Notes: a model not told the origin generated them from the sequence alone. A stretch of DNA of 64,000 nt from Blastobasis lacticolella (GCA_905147135.1 LR990049.1:11735428-11799427); one strand, 5' to 3'; positions 25,312-34,942 are shown, numbered from the stretch's first letter. A program made the numbers and translations.

Positions 25312-25576
25312 TCTCGCGATCGGTAAGAGAAGATTTCCGTTTCCGTATATCTTGATCGAGCCGTCGGTGGCTCTCAAGCCACGAGCAGAGAATCCAGAAC
25401 TTACGCAGCGTCGCAGCTTCCGGAGGAGTATCCAGAAATCGATACACGGAAAAGACGAAAACCAGTATGTTCCTGTGAGTACCTTTGAATCAATCTAGGG
25501 TTGCTACATTTTCCTTTTAAGTAATTTTCTTTTCCTTAATTATATGTATTTCATTTCCTGTGTGTAAGTTTATTAT
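25312..25576 (+). promoter_or_regulatory. Untranslated leader with candidate splice donors
   Basis: The 265-base leader lies between the primer-binding site and the first gag ATG. It contains two strong 5' splice-site hexamers, GTGAGT at 25475-25480 and GTAAGT at 25564-25569. Errantiviruses express env from a spliced mRNA, so one of these may be the donor for an acceptor near 30507. A packaging signal probably lies here too, but no motif identifies it. Confidence 0.5.
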
Positions 25577-26959
25577 ATGTGCAGTGCTAAGATTTTCCAT
25601 CCCAGGCGATCGAGTACTCCTAGGTTAGATAGAGAATTTAGAAATAGAATATTAGATAGTAATAGATTTTTGAGCGATTCTGATTCTCAAACTGATAGTG
25701 AAATTGCAATGGCGGACTATGACAGTGTATTTAAAGCCCTCCGCTTGGTTCCCGATTTCGATGGGAATGCAAATGTCTTGCCGCGATTTATTAAGTTATG
25801 TGACCAACTCGTATCAGAGTTTAGTGAACTCGAACAGCCGTCGCTTTTGGTTGCCTTATTGAACGGCATTTTAAATAGAATAACAGGGCCCGCAGCTCGT
25901 TTAATTAATATTAGCGGAGTTGCCGGAGACTGGCAGGGAATACGTAGAGCACTTATTAATAACTTTGCCGACCATCGAGATGAGGTAGCTCTATACAATG
26001 ACCTTTCAATAATCACTCAAAGCTCAAGTACACCCCAAGAGTTTTATGAACAGTGTCAAAATCTTTTTAGCACAATGATGACCTACGTCTCGTTTCACGA
26101 GACTATTGAGAGCACTATTAATTCAAAATGCGACTTGTATAAAAAATTGACCCTTCAGGCATTTTTACGAGGATTAAAAGAACCTTTGGGATCCCGGATT
26201 CGATGTATGCGACCGGAAACCATAGAAAAAGCACTAGAGTTTGTTCATGAGGAGTCCAACATCCTATATTTGCAAAAGCGCAGTAATGAAAGTGTTCCCG
26301 ACAGGAAGCCAAACTCACTAAACAATAATCATCCCTTTAAACCCCAATTTGGTAACTTTGCACCCTCTAGACCGTCAGATTTTTATATGATGCCAGGTCC
26401 CTCTCGAGCTAATTTTAATGCGCCCCAGCATTTTCCACAAACGACTAGACCAAATTATAATCATGGGTTCCAGAATAGAGGTCCCACTCGCACTCAGCAA
26501 ATGTTTGCAGCATCTCTTCCTAACCAGACCTCCCGTGGATTTAATGTGCCACAGCGTAGCTTCATGCCTCCTTCTAACAACACCCCTCGTCCCATGAGCG
26601 GGGTTAGTCATTTCACCCCGAGGAACCTGCCCTCCACCGGCATGCAAGGTCATAACTGGGCTACGCAAGGCAACCCTCCAGCCAGTAACTACTTCAAAAG
26701 CCGTCAAATGAACTACACTGAGTGTTACGACCCCGAGTTTCAATATGAAGCACACGACTACTATTACGACAGTCCCGATCACTTATATTATTATGAGGCC
26801 ACGCCTGATTATTCCCACGATAGCGACCAACAGCTGTCCTACCCGGCACTGTGCCCGAACTATCCCGGCACTCCCGACTTTCCCAGAGAGCAAGACGACT
26901 CAGTTCCGTCCGCATCTCAAAATTTTCAGAAGGCTCCGAACCCAGGAAAGCTAAAATAG
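25577..26959 (+). CDS. gag: Gag polyprotein of the errantivirus
   Basis: The frame is 460 codons and encodes the structural protein that builds the virus-like particle and packages genomic RNA. The capsid-like helical region runs from about residue 45 to 240 (MADYDSVFKALRLVPDF onward). It is followed by an Asn/Pro/Phe-rich stretch (about 250-380) and a Tyr/Asp-rich tail. No CCHC zinc knuckle is present, which is normal for errantiviral Gag. The ATG at 25577 has a poor context (tatATGt). The in-frame ATG at 25709 (residue 45, gcaATGg) has a much better one and starts the conserved part, so it may be the true start. The 3' end overlaps pol by 109 bases. Confidence 0.9.
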   Translation: MCSAKIFHPRRSSTPRLDREFRNRILDSNRFLSDSDSQTDSEIAMADYDSVFKALRLVPDFDGNANVLPRFIKLCDQLVSEFSELEQPSLLVALLNGILNRITGPAARLINISGVAGDWQGIRRALINNFADHRDEVALYNDLSIITQSSSTPQEFYEQCQNLFSTMMTYVSFHETIESTINSKCDLYKKLTLQAFLRGLKEPLGSRIRCMRPETIEKALEFVHEESNILYLQKRSNESVPDRKPNSLNNNHPFKPQFGNFAPSRPSDFYMMPGPSRANFNAPQHFPQTTRPNYNHGFQNRGPTRTQQMFAASLPNQTSRGFNVPQRSFMPPSNNTPRPMSGVSHFTPRNLPSTGMQGHNWATQGNPPASNYFKSRQMNYTECYDPEFQYEAHDYYYDSPDHLYYYEATPDYSHDSDQQLSYPALCPNYPGTPDFPREQDDSVPSASQNFQKAPNPGKLK

Positions 26960-29900
26960 AGGTAAACCTTCAGACCCAACGTCAGTTACCTTTCATACAG
27001 ATAGCTGACCCCCCTCTCAAATTTTTATTGGACACTGGAGCCAATCAATCTTTTATTTCTCCCGAGGCAGTGGAAAGATACTTTCCCCATATTCCTTTAA
27101 ATTACGAACCCTTTGAGGTCACTAATGTTCATGCCACTAGCAGAAATAATTACTCCATAACATTACCGTGTTTTAGAGAATTAAACGAGAATGATAATAT
27201 TAATTTATTCATTTACAAGTTCCACCAATACTTCGATGGGCTTATCGGACTAGATCTTTTAAACAAATGGGAGTCAAGTATCGACTTGAAACACAAAACC
27301 CTTAGGACGCGCCGCGCGAATAATCCTATCATAATGTATGACTCACGTAATTGCAATTTTTATGAAGAGATAATTCCGGCAAATACATCTAAAGTTCTTA
27401 AAATACCCATTAACATACATGACTGTGAGGCTTACATCCCTGAGCAAAGAATATCGGGTTGTATAGTTAGGGAATGCCTAACTAACATAACTAAAAGCCG
27501 TGGTTTAGTGGAAGTAATAAATGACACCGCGAACGATGTAATCTTTTCGCTCGATAGCCCGCTCGGCGCCGAGGTTTATAATGTTGAGTGCAGTCGCACT
27601 AGTGCGCCCGCGACGTCACGCGCCGCGCAAGTTCTGTCTCGCTTGCGCACGGACCATCTCAACCCTGAGGAGCGCACCAATTTAGAATCCTTGTGCGCTC
27701 AGTATTCCGATGTGTTTTATATTGAAGGTGAAGCATTAACATTCACAAATAAAATAAAACACTTAATTAAAACTACTGATGAGATACCCATCTATACAAA
27801 GAGTTACCGTTACCCTTTCATACATCGCGAAGAGGTTCAAAGTCAAATTAGTAAAATGTTGGAACAAGGTATTATCAGACCCTCAGATTCCGCGTGGAGC
27901 TCGCCCATTTGGGTTGTGCCTAAAAAGATGGACGCGTCAGGGAAAGTTAAGTGGCGTCTTGTCGTTGATTTTAGAAAATTAAACGAGAAGACGATCGACG
28001 ATAAATACCCTATTCCAAACATTGCAGACGTCCTAGATAAACTCGGTAACTGCCAGTATTTCACCACCTTAGATCTGGCAAGTGGGTTTTACCAAGTAGA
28101 AATGGACCCCCAAGATATACCCAAAACAGCCTTCAACGTAGAACACGGTCACTACGAATTTTTACGTATGCCCATGGGACTAAAGAACTCCCCATCTACT
28201 TTCCAACGGGTTATGGACCATGTCCTCAGAGGTCTACAAAATCAGATCTGCTTGGTATATCTTGACGATATAATTATATTCAGTACCTCCTTACAAGAGC
28301 ATATGAATAATTTACAGAAAGTGTTCGACAGACTTAGGGAATCTAACTTCAAGATTCAAATGGATAAATCTGAATTTTTGAAGTTAGAAACCGCCTATTT
28401 AGGGCACGTTATCACCAAAGATGGCATTAAGCCAAATCCCGATAAGATCGTCGCGATCCAAAAATTCCCTTTGCCTAAAACATCTACGGAGATAAAGCGT
28501 TTCTTAGGGCTCTTAGGTTATTATAGGAAGTTTATCTCGAATTTCGCTAAGGTGACGAAACCCATGACTCAATGCCTTAAAAAGGGATCTAAAATAGATA
28601 TTCATAATCCAGAGTACATTAACTGTTTCGAACATTGCAAGAAACTTCTAACCAATGATCCGATTTTACAGTACCCGGACTTTTTAAAAGAGTTTATACT
28701 AACGACCGACGCCTCGAAGTTAGCTATAGGCGCCGTTCTCTCTCAAGGCCCCATAGGCTCGGATAAACCGATAGCTTATGCATCTCGTACTCTTAACACT
28801 AGTGAGATAAACTATAGTACCATAGAGAAAGAACTTTTAGCTATAGCTTTCGCTTGCAAGTACTTCCGCCCTTACTTATTTGGACGAAAGTTTGTGGTAG
28901 TTACAGACCATAAACCGCTTAAATGGATGATGAGTCTTAAGGAGCCTAACTCGCGCTTAACGCGTTGGATACTCAAGTTAAGTGAGTACAACTTCACTGT
29001 CCTTTATAAAGAGGGCAAGTACAATGTCAACGCGGACGCCCTCTCGCGAATAGAGATAAATAACGAGGAGACTTCATCTTTAGCTGTCAACCACTCAGAA
29101 GCGCCTTTAGCGCCTGGTTCGTCTACGGAGACCGTCCACACTAGTGAAGAAAATCCAATTCTAGAAATCCCGATAACAGATGAACCTTTAAACCGATTTA
29201 GCCGCCAGATCTGCTTCACAGTTGTCGGTGATATAAAAAGGAAACCAGTTGTTAGTAAGCCTTTTGAATCACACACTCGTACCACCATTCAAATCTCGGA
29301 ATCTAATCTTGAAAATGACGTAATTAACTCAGTAAAAGAATACGTCAATCCCAAAGTAAAGACAGGAATAATTATTTATCCCCAATTGGCTATGTATCAA
29401 ATCATTCCGGTAATTCAAAAACACTTCAAAAATTCCGCTATGCATCTCGTCTTAACTAAAGTAGAGATAGAAAACGTGAAGGATTATTTACGCCAGCAGG
29501 AGATAATTAAAGCCTACTATGAGGGTAAAACGAACCACAGAGGCATTAACGAGTGTCATCTTGCATTGTCAAAAAAATACTACTTTCCGAAAATGAAAGA
29601 TCAAATTGCGAAGTATATAAACGAATGCAGTATTTGCGGTCAAGCGAAGTACGACCGCAACCCCATCAGGCAGCGATTTTGCATAGTTCCACCCCCTACG
29701 AAACCATTCGAGATAGTTCATCTTGATCTCCTCACCATCGAAAATGAAAAATATCTCACTTTTATCGACGCATTTTCTAAATACGCGCAAGCCTACCACC
29801 TCCGCGATGCTACAGCCATAAGCGTTGTACAGTCCCTGTTAAAGCTGTTTTCCCATCACGGTGTCCCTATAACGATTGTCACGGATCAGGGTCCTGAATT

Positions 29901-30480
29901 TACAAACCAAGTCTTTATGGAATTCGTCCGAGTCCATAAGATTCAACATCATAAAATTCTCGCTCACTCCCCCAACGATAATGGTATGGTGGAGAGATTT
30001 CACGCTACCCTTTTGGAACACTTACGTATTCTAAAGTTAGAACGTCGCGGTGAACCTGCAGTTAACCTAGTACCTTACGCTGTTTTAGGTTATAATAATT
30101 CGATCCACAGTTTCACAAAATGCCGTCCTATAGAGATAATCGTAGGTCACTTCGATCCAAGAGACCCCCTTGACATTGACCTCTCGGAGCATTTACTCCA
30201 ACAGTACGTACAGGACCATAGGAAACGCATGACTGAGGTCTATAACATTCTTAACGAGACCTCCCTCCATCAGAGGACTCAGCTAACTGAAAACCGAAAT
30301 AAGGATCGAGAACCTGAAAGGGAATATGAGCCCGACCAGCAGGTGTTCATTCGTAACCCGAAGGCTAGCCGTCAAAAGCTCGCGCCTAGGTTTACCCAGG
30401 ATATTGTATTAGCCGACCTGCCGATACATATCTATACTAAGAAAAAGCGGAACCCAGTAGCCAAATCTCGCCTTAAGTGA
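26851..30480 (+). CDS. pol: Pol polyprotein: protease, reverse transcriptase, RNase H, integrase
   Basis: The open frame is 1209 codons, in the -1 frame relative to gag, with no internal stops. Domain order: aspartic protease with LLDTGA (catalytic D near residue 61); reverse transcriptase about 316-490 with YLDD at 470-473; RNase H with D620 and E659; integrase with an HHCC zinc site (H896, H903, C926, C929) and catalytic D959, D1012, E1048. The last two are 35 residues apart, as expected for DD35E. All catalytic residues seen are intact, so the enzyme set could be functional. Pol has no start of its own and is probably made by -1 frameshifting at 26920-26926, so the true first Pol residue lies there rather than at 26851. 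Confidence 0.95.
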   Translation: MPELSRHSRLSQRARRLSSVRISKFSEGSEPRKAKIEVNLQTQRQLPFIQIADPPLKFLLDTGANQSFISPEAVERYFPHIPLNYEPFEVTNVHATSRNNYSITLPCFRELNENDNINLFIYKFHQYFDGLIGLDLLNKWESSIDLKHKTLRTRRANNPIIMYDSRNCNFYEEIIPANTSKVLKIPINIHDCEAYIPEQRISGCIVRECLTNITKSRGLVEVINDTANDVIFSLDSPLGAEVYNVECSRTSAPATSRAAQVLSRLRTDHLNPEERTNLESLCAQYSDVFYIEGEALTFTNKIKHLIKTTDEIPIYTKSYRYPFIHREEVQSQISKMLEQGIIRPSDSAWSSPIWVVPKKMDASGKVKWRLVVDFRKLNEKTIDDKYPIPNIADVLDKLGNCQYFTTLDLASGFYQVEMDPQDIPKTAFNVEHGHYEFLRMPMGLKNSPSTFQRVMDHVLRGLQNQICLVYLDDIIIFSTSLQEHMNNLQKVFDRLRESNFKIQMDKSEFLKLETAYLGHVITKDGIKPNPDKIVAIQKFPLPKTSTEIKRFLGLLGYYRKFISNFAKVTKPMTQCLKKGSKIDIHNPEYINCFEHCKKLLTNDPILQYPDFLKEFILTTDASKLAIGAVLSQGPIGSDKPIAYASRTLNTSEINYSTIEKELLAIAFACKYFRPYLFGRKFVVVTDHKPLKWMMSLKEPNSRLTRWILKLSEYNFTVLYKEGKYNVNADALSRIEINNEETSSLAVNHSEAPLAPGSSTETVHTSEENPILEIPITDEPLNRFSRQICFTVVGDIKRKPVVSKPFESHTRTTIQISESNLENDVINSVKEYVNPKVKTGIIIYPQLAMYQIIPVIQKHFKNSAMHLVLTKVEIENVKDYLRQQEIIKAYYEGKTNHRGINECHLALSKKYYFPKMKDQIAKYINECSICGQAKYDRNPIRQRFCIVPPPTKPFEIVHLDLLTIENEKYLTFIDAFSKYAQAYHLRDATAISVVQSLLKLFSHHGVPITIVTDQGPEFTNQVFMEFVRVHKIQHHKILAHSPNDNGMVERFHATLLEHLRILKLERRGEPAVNLVPYAVLGYNNSIHSFTKCRPIEIIVGHFDPRDPLDIDLSEHLLQQYVQDHRKRMTEVYNILNETSLHQRTQLTENRNKDREPEREYEPDQQVFIRNPKASRQKLAPRFTQDIVLADLPIHIYTKKKRNPVAKSRLK
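26920..26926 (+). promoter_or_regulatory. Candidate -1 ribosomal frameshift site (A_AAT_TTT)
   Basis: In the gag frame the codons read CAA AAT TTT CAG, giving the heptamer A_AAT_TTT. This fits the X_XXY_YYZ rule for simultaneous slippage. A one-base backward slip enters the pol frame, and the gag stop is 33 bases downstream (26957-26959). I did not model a downstream pseudoknot or stem. Confidence 0.65.
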
Positions 30481-30499
30481 GGCCCTAAAACCTCAACCT

Positions 30500-30508
30500 T
30501 GTTACAGG
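30500..30508 (+). promoter_or_regulatory. Candidate 3' splice site for env mRNA
   Basis: The sequence TTGTTACAG|G ends with its AG at 30506-30507, about 25 bases after the pol stop and just before the env signal-peptide region. Errantiviral env is translated from a spliced transcript. The preceding polypyrimidine stretch is weak (cctcaacctt), so the assignment is tentative. Confidence 0.4.
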
Positions 30509-32215
30509 ACACTACAACTATTGACGCTTCTACTTCACGGGACGTTGGCGCTGGACATATCACTTGACAAACTGGATGATGGACCTGGGTTGATTCCGTT
30601 CAAGCTAGGAGACTCCCGCGTGATTTCCCACTATCACTCATTTATACAATACATTGACCTTAGAGATATGCAAAGTAAATTAGAATCAGTAGATAAGCAA
30701 CTTCGTAATTTTAGACCTAGATTAAATAATAAAACACTTTCCCTTTTTGAGCCCCACATTTAGAATCAAAGCTTCAAAAGATTTCAGAACAATTAAGTAC
30801 TTTTAAACCACAAATAATAAAGAGAGGATTAATTGATGGTCTCGGTTCAGTTATTAAAAGTATTTCAGGTAATTTGGATTATACAGACGCGATTCGATAT
30901 GATAACGCGATAAAAGTTCTTGAAGGAAACCAAAATCGATTACAATCTGAAATTAATAACCACATTAGTTTAACTAAAGACTGGATCGCCCGGAAACAAA
31001 ATTGAAAGCATTTTGACCAGTTTAATCGCTGAAAATAACACTAGAGAAGCAGATATAATCAGATATGGACATTTATTGCAGTTTCTTAGTATATTAAGCG
31101 ATAACATAGATAACTTAAGTGAGGAATTATTAACTATAGAAACCACCCTAGCTTTTATAAAAAGCTCTGGTTTCTCTCATACAATGCTTAGTTCTTATTC
31201 TCTTAAACTCATGTTAAAGAAATTAAAATTATTATATTCGGACTCGCAATTAATAAATATTGACTTGAGAGACTACTATGAGATAATAAAGTTAGGCTCA
31301 TATTACATAGATAGCAAGATAGCTATAGTGTATAAAGTGCCGATAGCCTTTCCCGATACCTATAATTTTTATAAGTTATCCATTATCCCTAATAGACAAA
31401 ACCTTTCTCTGATTCCTGTCCTTCCTTATGTAGCAATTCGAAAGAAAGATTCCATGTACTTTAGGGCTGAATGTCCAAAGATTAATAACTGGTACGTCTG
31501 TGAAAAGGGAGTTAGCTACAGCAATCAAGAACAACCGGACTGCGTGGAAAGTCTCATTACGATCCAACAACGAAGTTCACCGTGCTTGCTAACCCGTATT
31601 ATACTCACCAAGGAATCTATGGAACAATTAGATGACCAACATTATACTATGTCGTTCCCGAAGCCAACAAGGATCCAACTCTCATGTGAAAAGGAAGAAT
31701 ATCGAATCCTGCAGGGAAGCTATCTCGTTACACTACCACAAGGTTGCATAATCAGGACGCCTGAAATCACTGTCACTAACACCTATGACGTTATCAAAGG
31801 ACATGTAATAAAAATTATGGACCTTCTTCCAGACTTAGACGAGAAGCTGCAGCCAGAAAAACCTGTGTTAACGCTGAAATCGATTCATCTCGAAAATCTC
31901 CATGCCAGCAGCGCCCGAGTCCTAGCACAGCAGCCTGCAACGATTAGTCACATCACCGGGACAAGTATCTATCACACTACGATACCACTCTATACTATAT
32001 TCTTCAGTACATTCGCTATAGCCGCTATTTTAACCTACATTCGAGTTATAAGAAAACGACGCTCGAAACTACAACATGAAATAAAAGTCTCACATCCCAC
32101 TTATACGGAAGTTCCGGAGAAACCTAAGAGAAGTTTTAGATCAGATCAGATGAAGGACACGAATGTTAACTTCGTCTCAGCAGCATTTTCGCCGTCGACT
32201 TCAAATAGCTGCTGA
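30508..32215 (+). pseudogene. env: Env (envelope glycoprotein) gene, disrupted by two frame changes
   Basis: This is the third gene of the errantivirus. The first segment (to 30763) starts with a hydrophobic Leu-rich signal-like stretch and ends at a TAG at 30761-30763. Between about 30740 and 31003 the recognisable coding sequence lies in another frame. That stretch holds a Lys-Arg dibasic site (30820-30825) followed by a Gly-rich fusion-peptide-like segment (30826-30885) and ends at a TGA near 31002. From about 31003 the frame returns to the first one and stays open for some 400 codons, with a Cys-containing ectodomain, a membrane span around 31988-32050, a basic RKRR stop-transfer and a tail of about 55 residues. 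The two frame changes cancel out, but the copy cannot make a full envelope protein. Env would mediate membrane binding and fusion. The start codon is uncertain and may be supplied by splicing. Confidence 0.85.
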
Positions 32216-32220
32216 ACTTC

Positions 32221-32229
32221 GGGGGGAGG
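32221..32229 (+). other. Polypurine tract
   Basis: GGGGGGAGG lies directly before the 3' LTR and 6 bases after the env stop. It is the expected primer for plus-strand DNA synthesis, spared from RNase H cleavage. Confidence 0.9.
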
Positions 32230-32531
32230 TGTTACATCCGTACCTACCCTTAGAACCGCTGACCACTGAAACCTACTTGACGACATCGATCACGCCACCG
32301 ATATGTGCAAGCGAAGTCCAACCGGCACGAGGCACCGACGCAGCGTTTTACCTCATTGCAACACATTTCCGCTCGCCCCGCATCGGTATTTTTGCGAATG
32401 TATAAAATCACTTTTAGACCTAACATCGGCTAACTGAGACGTACTTTTAATCTGTAATTTTTAATTATTAATAAATTAAGTTAATTAATTTTCGTCTTTT
32501 TTTCAATCCTTCGACTGTGACCTTCGTATTT
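32230..32531 (+). repeat. 3' LTR of the errantivirus
   Basis: The 302-bp repeat matches the 5' LTR base for base on visual comparison. The AATAAA at 32470-32475 would polyadenylate the proviral transcript. CACT follows it at 32532-32535, matching the bases before the 5' LTR. Confidence 0.95.
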
Positions 32532-32604
32532 CACTATTTACTTTGGATGCTAATTATAAATAAAATATTAATTTACAGTATAATTATTTTCTAACCAAAT
32601 ATTT

Positions 32605-32735
32605 AGGTATTAAAACTTGCACGTAGTTCCACCCACTTATCACAGATTAGTTTCTGCTCCGTTTTGTATTTGTTCCTGTGGCAGCGCGGGTCCCCGACTA
32701 AATTCACTAATATCACCTTCACGTCAATAGCTCCT
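32605..32735 (+). repeat. Interspersed repeat, inverse copy at 38128-38265
   Basis: Shares ACGTAGTTCCACCCACTTA, GCTCCGTTTTGTATTTGTTCC and a TATCACCTTCAC end with the reverse complement of 38128-38265. No coding content. The family is not recognised. Confidence 0.65.
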
Positions 32736-32797
32736 GAATTAGGCTAATTACGTAACTCTGTTGCTAATATTTATCTGATTTCAATGATTGAAATTTC

Positions 32798-32902
32798 TAC
32801 TTTTGCGATTATGTATGATCGATTTCATGGGTTCAATTGCTAACATAGTTTCATTGCAATAAACTGAAACTATTAAATCGATCATACGTAATCGCAAAAG
32901 TA
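32798..32902. mobile_element. Short palindromic MITE, copy 1
   Basis: Inverted arms TACTTTTGCGATTAYGTATG at 32798 and its complement ending at 32902, enclosing a core with TAACATAGTTTCATTGCAAT. No coding capacity. The left flank matches that of the copy at 39924, but the core is in the opposite orientation. Confidence 0.7.
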
Positions 32903-32910
32903 AACTAAGA

Positions 32911-33238
32911 GTGCCAAACTCTAGAGTGCCAAAAACAACGAACTACTGTAAAAATTGTCCTGCTATGTGTGTAAAAATATATAATGCATTGCCTGAAAGT
33001 CTAAAAAGTTTAAATATTCAACTTTTTCAGAAAAAACTGAGACAATGGTTAATAAATAAGACATTTTACTCTGTAAATGAGCTATTTTTGAATACGTAAC
33101 ACTAGATATAATGTTAATGGATACCTACTAAATATTTTCATATCCGAAAGGATTAAGTGTTCTTGGGACGTTATAATTATTTTGTTAACACCATTTATTG
33201 TACCAACATTTACTGAAAATAAATATCTTTATCTTTAT
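32911..33238 (+). mobile_element. LINE 3' end (Jockey/CR1-like), truncated
   Basis: An open stretch at 32911-33099 encodes a C-terminal reverse-transcriptase-element tail (NYCKNCPAMCVKIYNALPES, then a Lys-rich LFQKKLRQWL segment). A 3' UTR with AATAAA and a TATCTT-repeat tail (33221-33238) follows. The rest of the element is absent, as in a typical 5'-truncated non-LTR insertion. Clade assignment is tentative. Confidence 0.65.
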
Positions 33239-33308
33239 CTTTAAATATTGTAGGTAATAAACATATTTATATGGCAATGGGTATAATAATATAGTATAAC
33301 ATGTAATT

Positions 33309-34353
33309 TAGAGATGAAACGGATATCCGGCCACTATCCGGTATCCGGCCATAATTTACTATCCGGCCGGATACCGGATAATGCGTTAATATCCGGCCGG
33401 ATACCCGATAGTAAAAAATTTATGAAAAGTCCATGAAAGTGATTTTGCTCATCGGAAATATATGCCTTTCTGTAGCAGTCGAGTAAAAAGTCGTCTCAAA
33501 ACGTTCAAAAACCATAAATATTAATCAAAGCACTATTGATTATGTCGGCATCGGCACCCATTCTACTCGTATCGTTCATTTGGCAGGCTCGAATTTTTTT
33601 TTAAAGTTTTCTAGTCTTGCACTATGCCTTTTCCATTAGCTTGAGTCAGCTCTTCTTGTCTGCTTCCTTCATTTCCCTCTATTCTGTGCAGTAACAGCGT
33701 CAATAATATTGTCCTTCAGGTCCCGTTGGTCCGCCGTCAGCAAGGTGGCGTGTGGGTGGGTGTCTTCCGCGTCAGCGAGTCGTCGTCGCCAAATTTAGGG
33801 CTACTTGTACTATGGTGATTTTCTCGGGCATAGGTGTGACTTCCTAACTTCCACGAGTGTTGGCATTACGTAGGTACTTTGCCCAACAGAGTGACACCCA
33901 CTGATCAGCATAAATGCGCATTTTTGTCGTGTGTAGTTTTGACAAGTGCTGTTTAGTATAATAATGTACTTAGTGTAATATATTTTCCAAAGTCAATCAA
34001 GAGAGATTATAAAGATATAAAAAAATATTATCCTGGAATATAAATATGAATTTCCTTATATTTAGAGGTAGTATACGATGTCGGTTATCCTCTACGATGC
34101 TGTGCACTAATGTGTAAGCCCGTATTTTGGAACTAGCAATCCGTATGAATTGTTCAGTTAAACGAAGACTTGAAATTCCATAAACATATGCAGTCGTATA
34201 AAGTCCCACGCCGCGATCACAGCTTGCACAAACTTGTTCAGAGACTATGTCCTGCCGAATATCCGGCTGCCGGATATCCGGCTATCCGGCTAGGAGGCTG
34301 GCCGGATATCCGGTATCCGGTATCCGGCCAAACAACTATCCGTTTCATCTCTA
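33309..34353. mobile_element. hAT-like non-autonomous TIR element (1.05 kb)
   Basis: Ends are inverted: TAGAGATGAAACGG at the left and CCGTTTCATCTCTA at the right. Subterminal arrays of ATCCGG/CCGGAT lie at both ends (33328-33415 and 34257-34330). The sequence either side matches the contiguous block at 24887-24975, so the element inserted into an already duplicated segment. ATATAGTATA appears on both sides, but the AT-rich context blurs the exact duplication. No transposase frame is visible. The TAGAGATG terminus suggests hAT, by analogy. Confidence 0.75.
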
Positions 34354-34422
34354 ATATATATAGTATAATATAATATAATAAAAATAATGTATAGTATTAT
34401 CATTATACAATGTAAAATAACG

Positions 34423-34456
34423 AAAATGAAAATGAAAATGAAAATGAAAATGAAAA
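34423..34456 (+). repeat. (GAAAAT)n microsatellite
   Basis: About five to six GAAAAT units. It is the tail of the adjoining minus-strand repeat, whose other copy ends TTTTCATTTTCATTTT at 37864-37882. Confidence 0.85.
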
Positions 34457-34942
34457 AGTATTTATTGAATTAGGATTACGTTAATTAATCTCTTTTCAAA
34501 AGTCAAAAATCTAACGGAAAACAAAGGGAAGTTAAGCGAGCTCATCCAGGTAGGGGGCGACGCATGCAGACCGATCAGCGCGTACGAGGGCTTACTCCGG
34601 CGAGACACCGGGCACCGATACGCGCCACGCACATAACCGCCTAGGCTAATCATGTGCAGCGCGCGCCCGGCCCCAGCCAGCCCGCCGGCGCTCACACCCG
34701 CACGCCCCAGCCGGCCTACCCGCGTCGCCCCCTGAGCTCGGAACAAATAAGTAAAAAGAATGTCGTCTGTCTGTCAGTATGCCGCTTCAGTTAGGAAAAT
34801 GACCATCTGTGGGAAAAAGAAACGGCAAGAAACCCACAGGTACATTTAAATATGATTACATTGCATTGATACATTTGTCAATTTAATTTGAGTGAGCCTG
34901 TTTTGATTGGAATATGATGTGAACCTCTACAAATCGGTCAAG
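34445..34942 (-). repeat. GC-rich interspersed element with (TTTTCA)n tail, copy 1
   Basis: About 500 bp, matching the reverse complement of 37384-37882. Landmarks are GCATGCAGACCGATCAGCGCG, the block CCGGCGCTCACACCCGCACG, and AAAGAAACGGCAAGAAACCC. The AATAAA and simple-repeat tail on the minus strand suggest a retroposed 3' end. It could be SINE-like or a LINE 3' UTR. No credible reading frame. Confidence 0.75.

Larger units (their letters stand above)
24993..32531 (+). mobile_element. Errantivirus-type endogenous retrovirus (LTR retrotransposon with gag, pol and damaged env)
   Basis: Complete proviral structure: two 302-bp direct LTRs, a primer-binding site matching the tRNA-Ser 3' end directly after the 5' LTR, gag, pol in the -1 frame, an env-like third gene, a polypurine tract and the 3' LTR. 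The 4-bp CACT at 24989-24992 recurs at 32532-32535, as expected for an integrase-made target duplication. Gag lacks a CCHC knuckle, and the env fusion-peptide region and Ser primer fit the insect errantiviruses (Metaviridae; gypsy, 17.6, TED relatives). The LTRs look identical by eye and gag and pol are open, so insertion was recent. Env carries two frame changes. The element sits inside a cluster of older repeats. Confidence 0.95.

Noticed and set aside
31013..32215. A separate 400-codon host membrane-protein gene
   Set aside because: Its position between pol and the polypurine tract, its membrane anchor and the upstream fusion-like region identify it as the C-terminal part of the retroviral env.
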